64,000 nucleotides of DNA from Diadophis punctatus similis. Taxonomy: Eukaryota > Chordata > Lepidosauria > Squamata > Dipsadidae. Both the position numbers and the translations under genes were made by a program. The stretch covers positions 5,030,001-5,094,000 of the forward strand of contig JALIGW010000016.1 in the NCBI GenBank assembly GCA_023053685.1, in the 5' to 3' direction. Below, one piece after another: positions 62,107 to 64,000 of the stretch (position 1 is the first letter of the stretch; each line of letters starts with the position of its first letter). Under the pieces are notes generated by a model. It was not told the origin of the DNA, did not search any database, and saw only the letters and a list, made by a program, of their open reading frames with translations.

Positions 62107-62107
62107 G

Positions 62108-62183
<76 letters not shown>
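62107..62183. repeat. (GATT)n microsatellite, LINE tail
   Basis: About 18 units of GATT, continuous with the L2-like 3' end. Confidence 0.95.
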
Positions 62184-62285
62184 TCTATAGCTGCCCATCT
62201 CAGTCAATGACTCTGGGCGGCTTACAATACAAACAATATATTACAATTAAAAAACTAAGAACATTTTAAAACAATAAAAAAATCC
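62184..62285 (-). mobile_element. L2-like LINE 3' end
   Basis: tttctatagctgcccatctc and ctctgggcggcttacaatac match the 3' end of the family at 425-616 (- strand). Severely 5'-truncated. Confidence 0.7.
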
Positions 62286-62573
<288 letters not shown>

Positions 62574-62582
62574 ACAGATATT

Positions 62583-63400
62583 TCTGCCTTCTCCTGTAAA
62601 TGGTTTAATATTATCACAGGCCCTTTTCTCTTTACATCTCAAAGGGAAGTGTATGTATGTATTTGAGTGAGAAATCAATCCCGATGCAAATCTCCTTGCA
62701 TAATTTAATGTGAGCTCTTGCTGATTACTGAGGAATTCAGTAGAATGTGCCTTGCTATTTTCCAGTTCCACTTGTCAAGTGGCATCTTGCATGGTATGAA
62801 AGATGTAAAATAAAACAGCAAGAAGAAGCTTAGAAATGACTGTTCGCTGCTGCAGCTGTTGTTCCAATAAAAAACTACCAGAAAATCCCTTTCAATTAGT
62901 TATACCAAATTTGTAACAGTTTAGGTCCACAGTCATTCTCAGGGGAAAAACCAGGTCTCACTTGATGAATAATCCTTAAAGCTGTTATTTCTCAAAGAAT
63001 TTTTAAAAACATAATTTGGCATGCCAGATCTCATTCCAGCATTATGAAATTGTTCAGCATACAGGCCTTTAGAGAGGCCTTATAGAAACTCACTGCATTT
63101 GTCTATAGTTGGTTTTTATTCTTGATCAAAAACTTTAATCCTCCCCCAAATTTTATTCATTTTATTCAGATTTAATCTAATAATTTATGTTCATTTACGT
63201 TACTATTCTTCATTGTGAGTATTGCATACTTTTGTAAATAATAATAATACAAATACTTTTCAATAAGACCATTTATCTGATAGTTGCTGGTCTGATACAT
63301 TATACATATTACATCAAATCATGATACGTTTTAGTCTAGGTTTGTTGAAGAAATCAACAAAGAAATACATTTAATCAACAAATAAATCACAGGGACCCAG
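62583..63400. other. Intron sequence without recognised feature
   Basis: AT-rich, no next flippase exon seen. Confidence 0.5.
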
Positions 63401-63410
63401 GGATGAAATT

Positions 63411-63589
63411 TAGCAGGTTCTGGAGAACCGGTAGCGGAAATTTTGAGTAGTTTGGAGAACCGGCAAATGCCACCTCTGGCTGACTCCAGAGTGGGGTGGG
63501 AATGGGGATTTTGCAGTATCCTTCCCCTGCCACGCCCACCAAGCCACGCCCACAGAACGATAGTGAAAAATTTTGAATTTCACCCCTGC
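63411..63589. mobile_element. hAT-like MITE, CAGGGATGAAATTTAGCAGG family
   Basis: Ends cagggatgaaatttagcagg and gaatttcacccctg; interior with ggttctggagaaccggtagc and ccacgcccacc. Target duplication not clear. Confidence 0.7.
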
Positions 63590-64000
63590 TGAGAGACCTG
63601 ATTCACTAACAACATAAGCAGTTAAGTATGTTTTACAAACTGTAGTGGCTGGGTTTACAAATTAACCTAAGCCAAATCCAGCAAGCCACATTAGACTAAT
63701 GTGAAGATGGGCTTTCTTTGACTTCAATATGCATATAGAACAAAGAGCCCCTCCATTCCAAAAGACTATATATTACAAAAACTCTCATGGACCCTGCATT
63801 CCATGGAATTGAAATTTGGCAAATTTATAGTTGCTTCAGTGCCGCCACGCTGCCCAGAGATTTAGTAGACTGGTTCTGTCTCAGCCCTGTGATGAGACAG
63901 ATGTGGGAGATCAATCCACAATTGGATGCTGGAAGGTGGTCAGACACAAACAGACCAGCAGGAAATCAGAAGTCATTTTCACTCCTACTGCATTTTTGCC
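63590..64000. other. Intron sequence to window edge, no recognised feature
   Basis: Unassigned. Confidence 0.5.

Overview
This is vertebrate nuclear DNA, most likely from a squamate reptile and probably a snake. Two diagnostic signs are tRNA-headed SINEs whose body matches what I know as the Sauria SINE (about 14953-15287 and 22049-22387), and a LINE 3' end running into a long ATTCT/AATAG array with a GATA array nearby, a combination reported for snake genomes. All protein-coding signal from the host belongs to one gene. Everything else is intron or transposable element.

The host gene is on the + strand: 19 consecutive internal exons, from 9633 to 60992, of a class-1 P4-ATPase phospholipid flippase that I identify as ATP8A2. 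Every junction is AG/GT, every reading phase joins, and the spliced segment is 1726 nt (575 codons plus one base). It covers the end of the cytosolic loop after M2, the actuator domain (PAD and DGET motifs), M3-M4 (PISL), the phosphorylation site (DKTGT, D at 38324-38326), the nucleotide-binding domain (KGA) and the start of the distal P domain (TGDKQETA). The N-terminal exons lie upstream of this window and the C-terminal exons downstream.

Positions 1-8977 are a nested retrotransposon pair. A DIRS-type tyrosine-recombinase element (gag, RT-RNase H-methylase-like, recombinase, terminal inverted repeats) is on the + strand and carries a TGA stop and frameshifts. Its gag is split by an apparently full-length L2-like LINE (about 425-4317, - strand) whose 1053-residue endonuclease/RT frame is uninterrupted.

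The introns hold many insertions that can be resolved exactly: hAT-like MITEs of several families with 8-bp target duplications, mariner/pogo-like elements at TA, three solo LTRs (two in opposite orientation), 5'-truncated CR1 and L1 copies with 20- and 18-bp target duplications, three tRNA-derived SINE families, and microsatellites. Several insertions are nested, so their order can be read directly. No CRISPR array, rRNA or functional tRNA gene was seen. No novel multigene system is evident; the most interesting items are the intact LINE, the nested structures, a fold-back inverted duplication and a MITE whose two ends come from different families.
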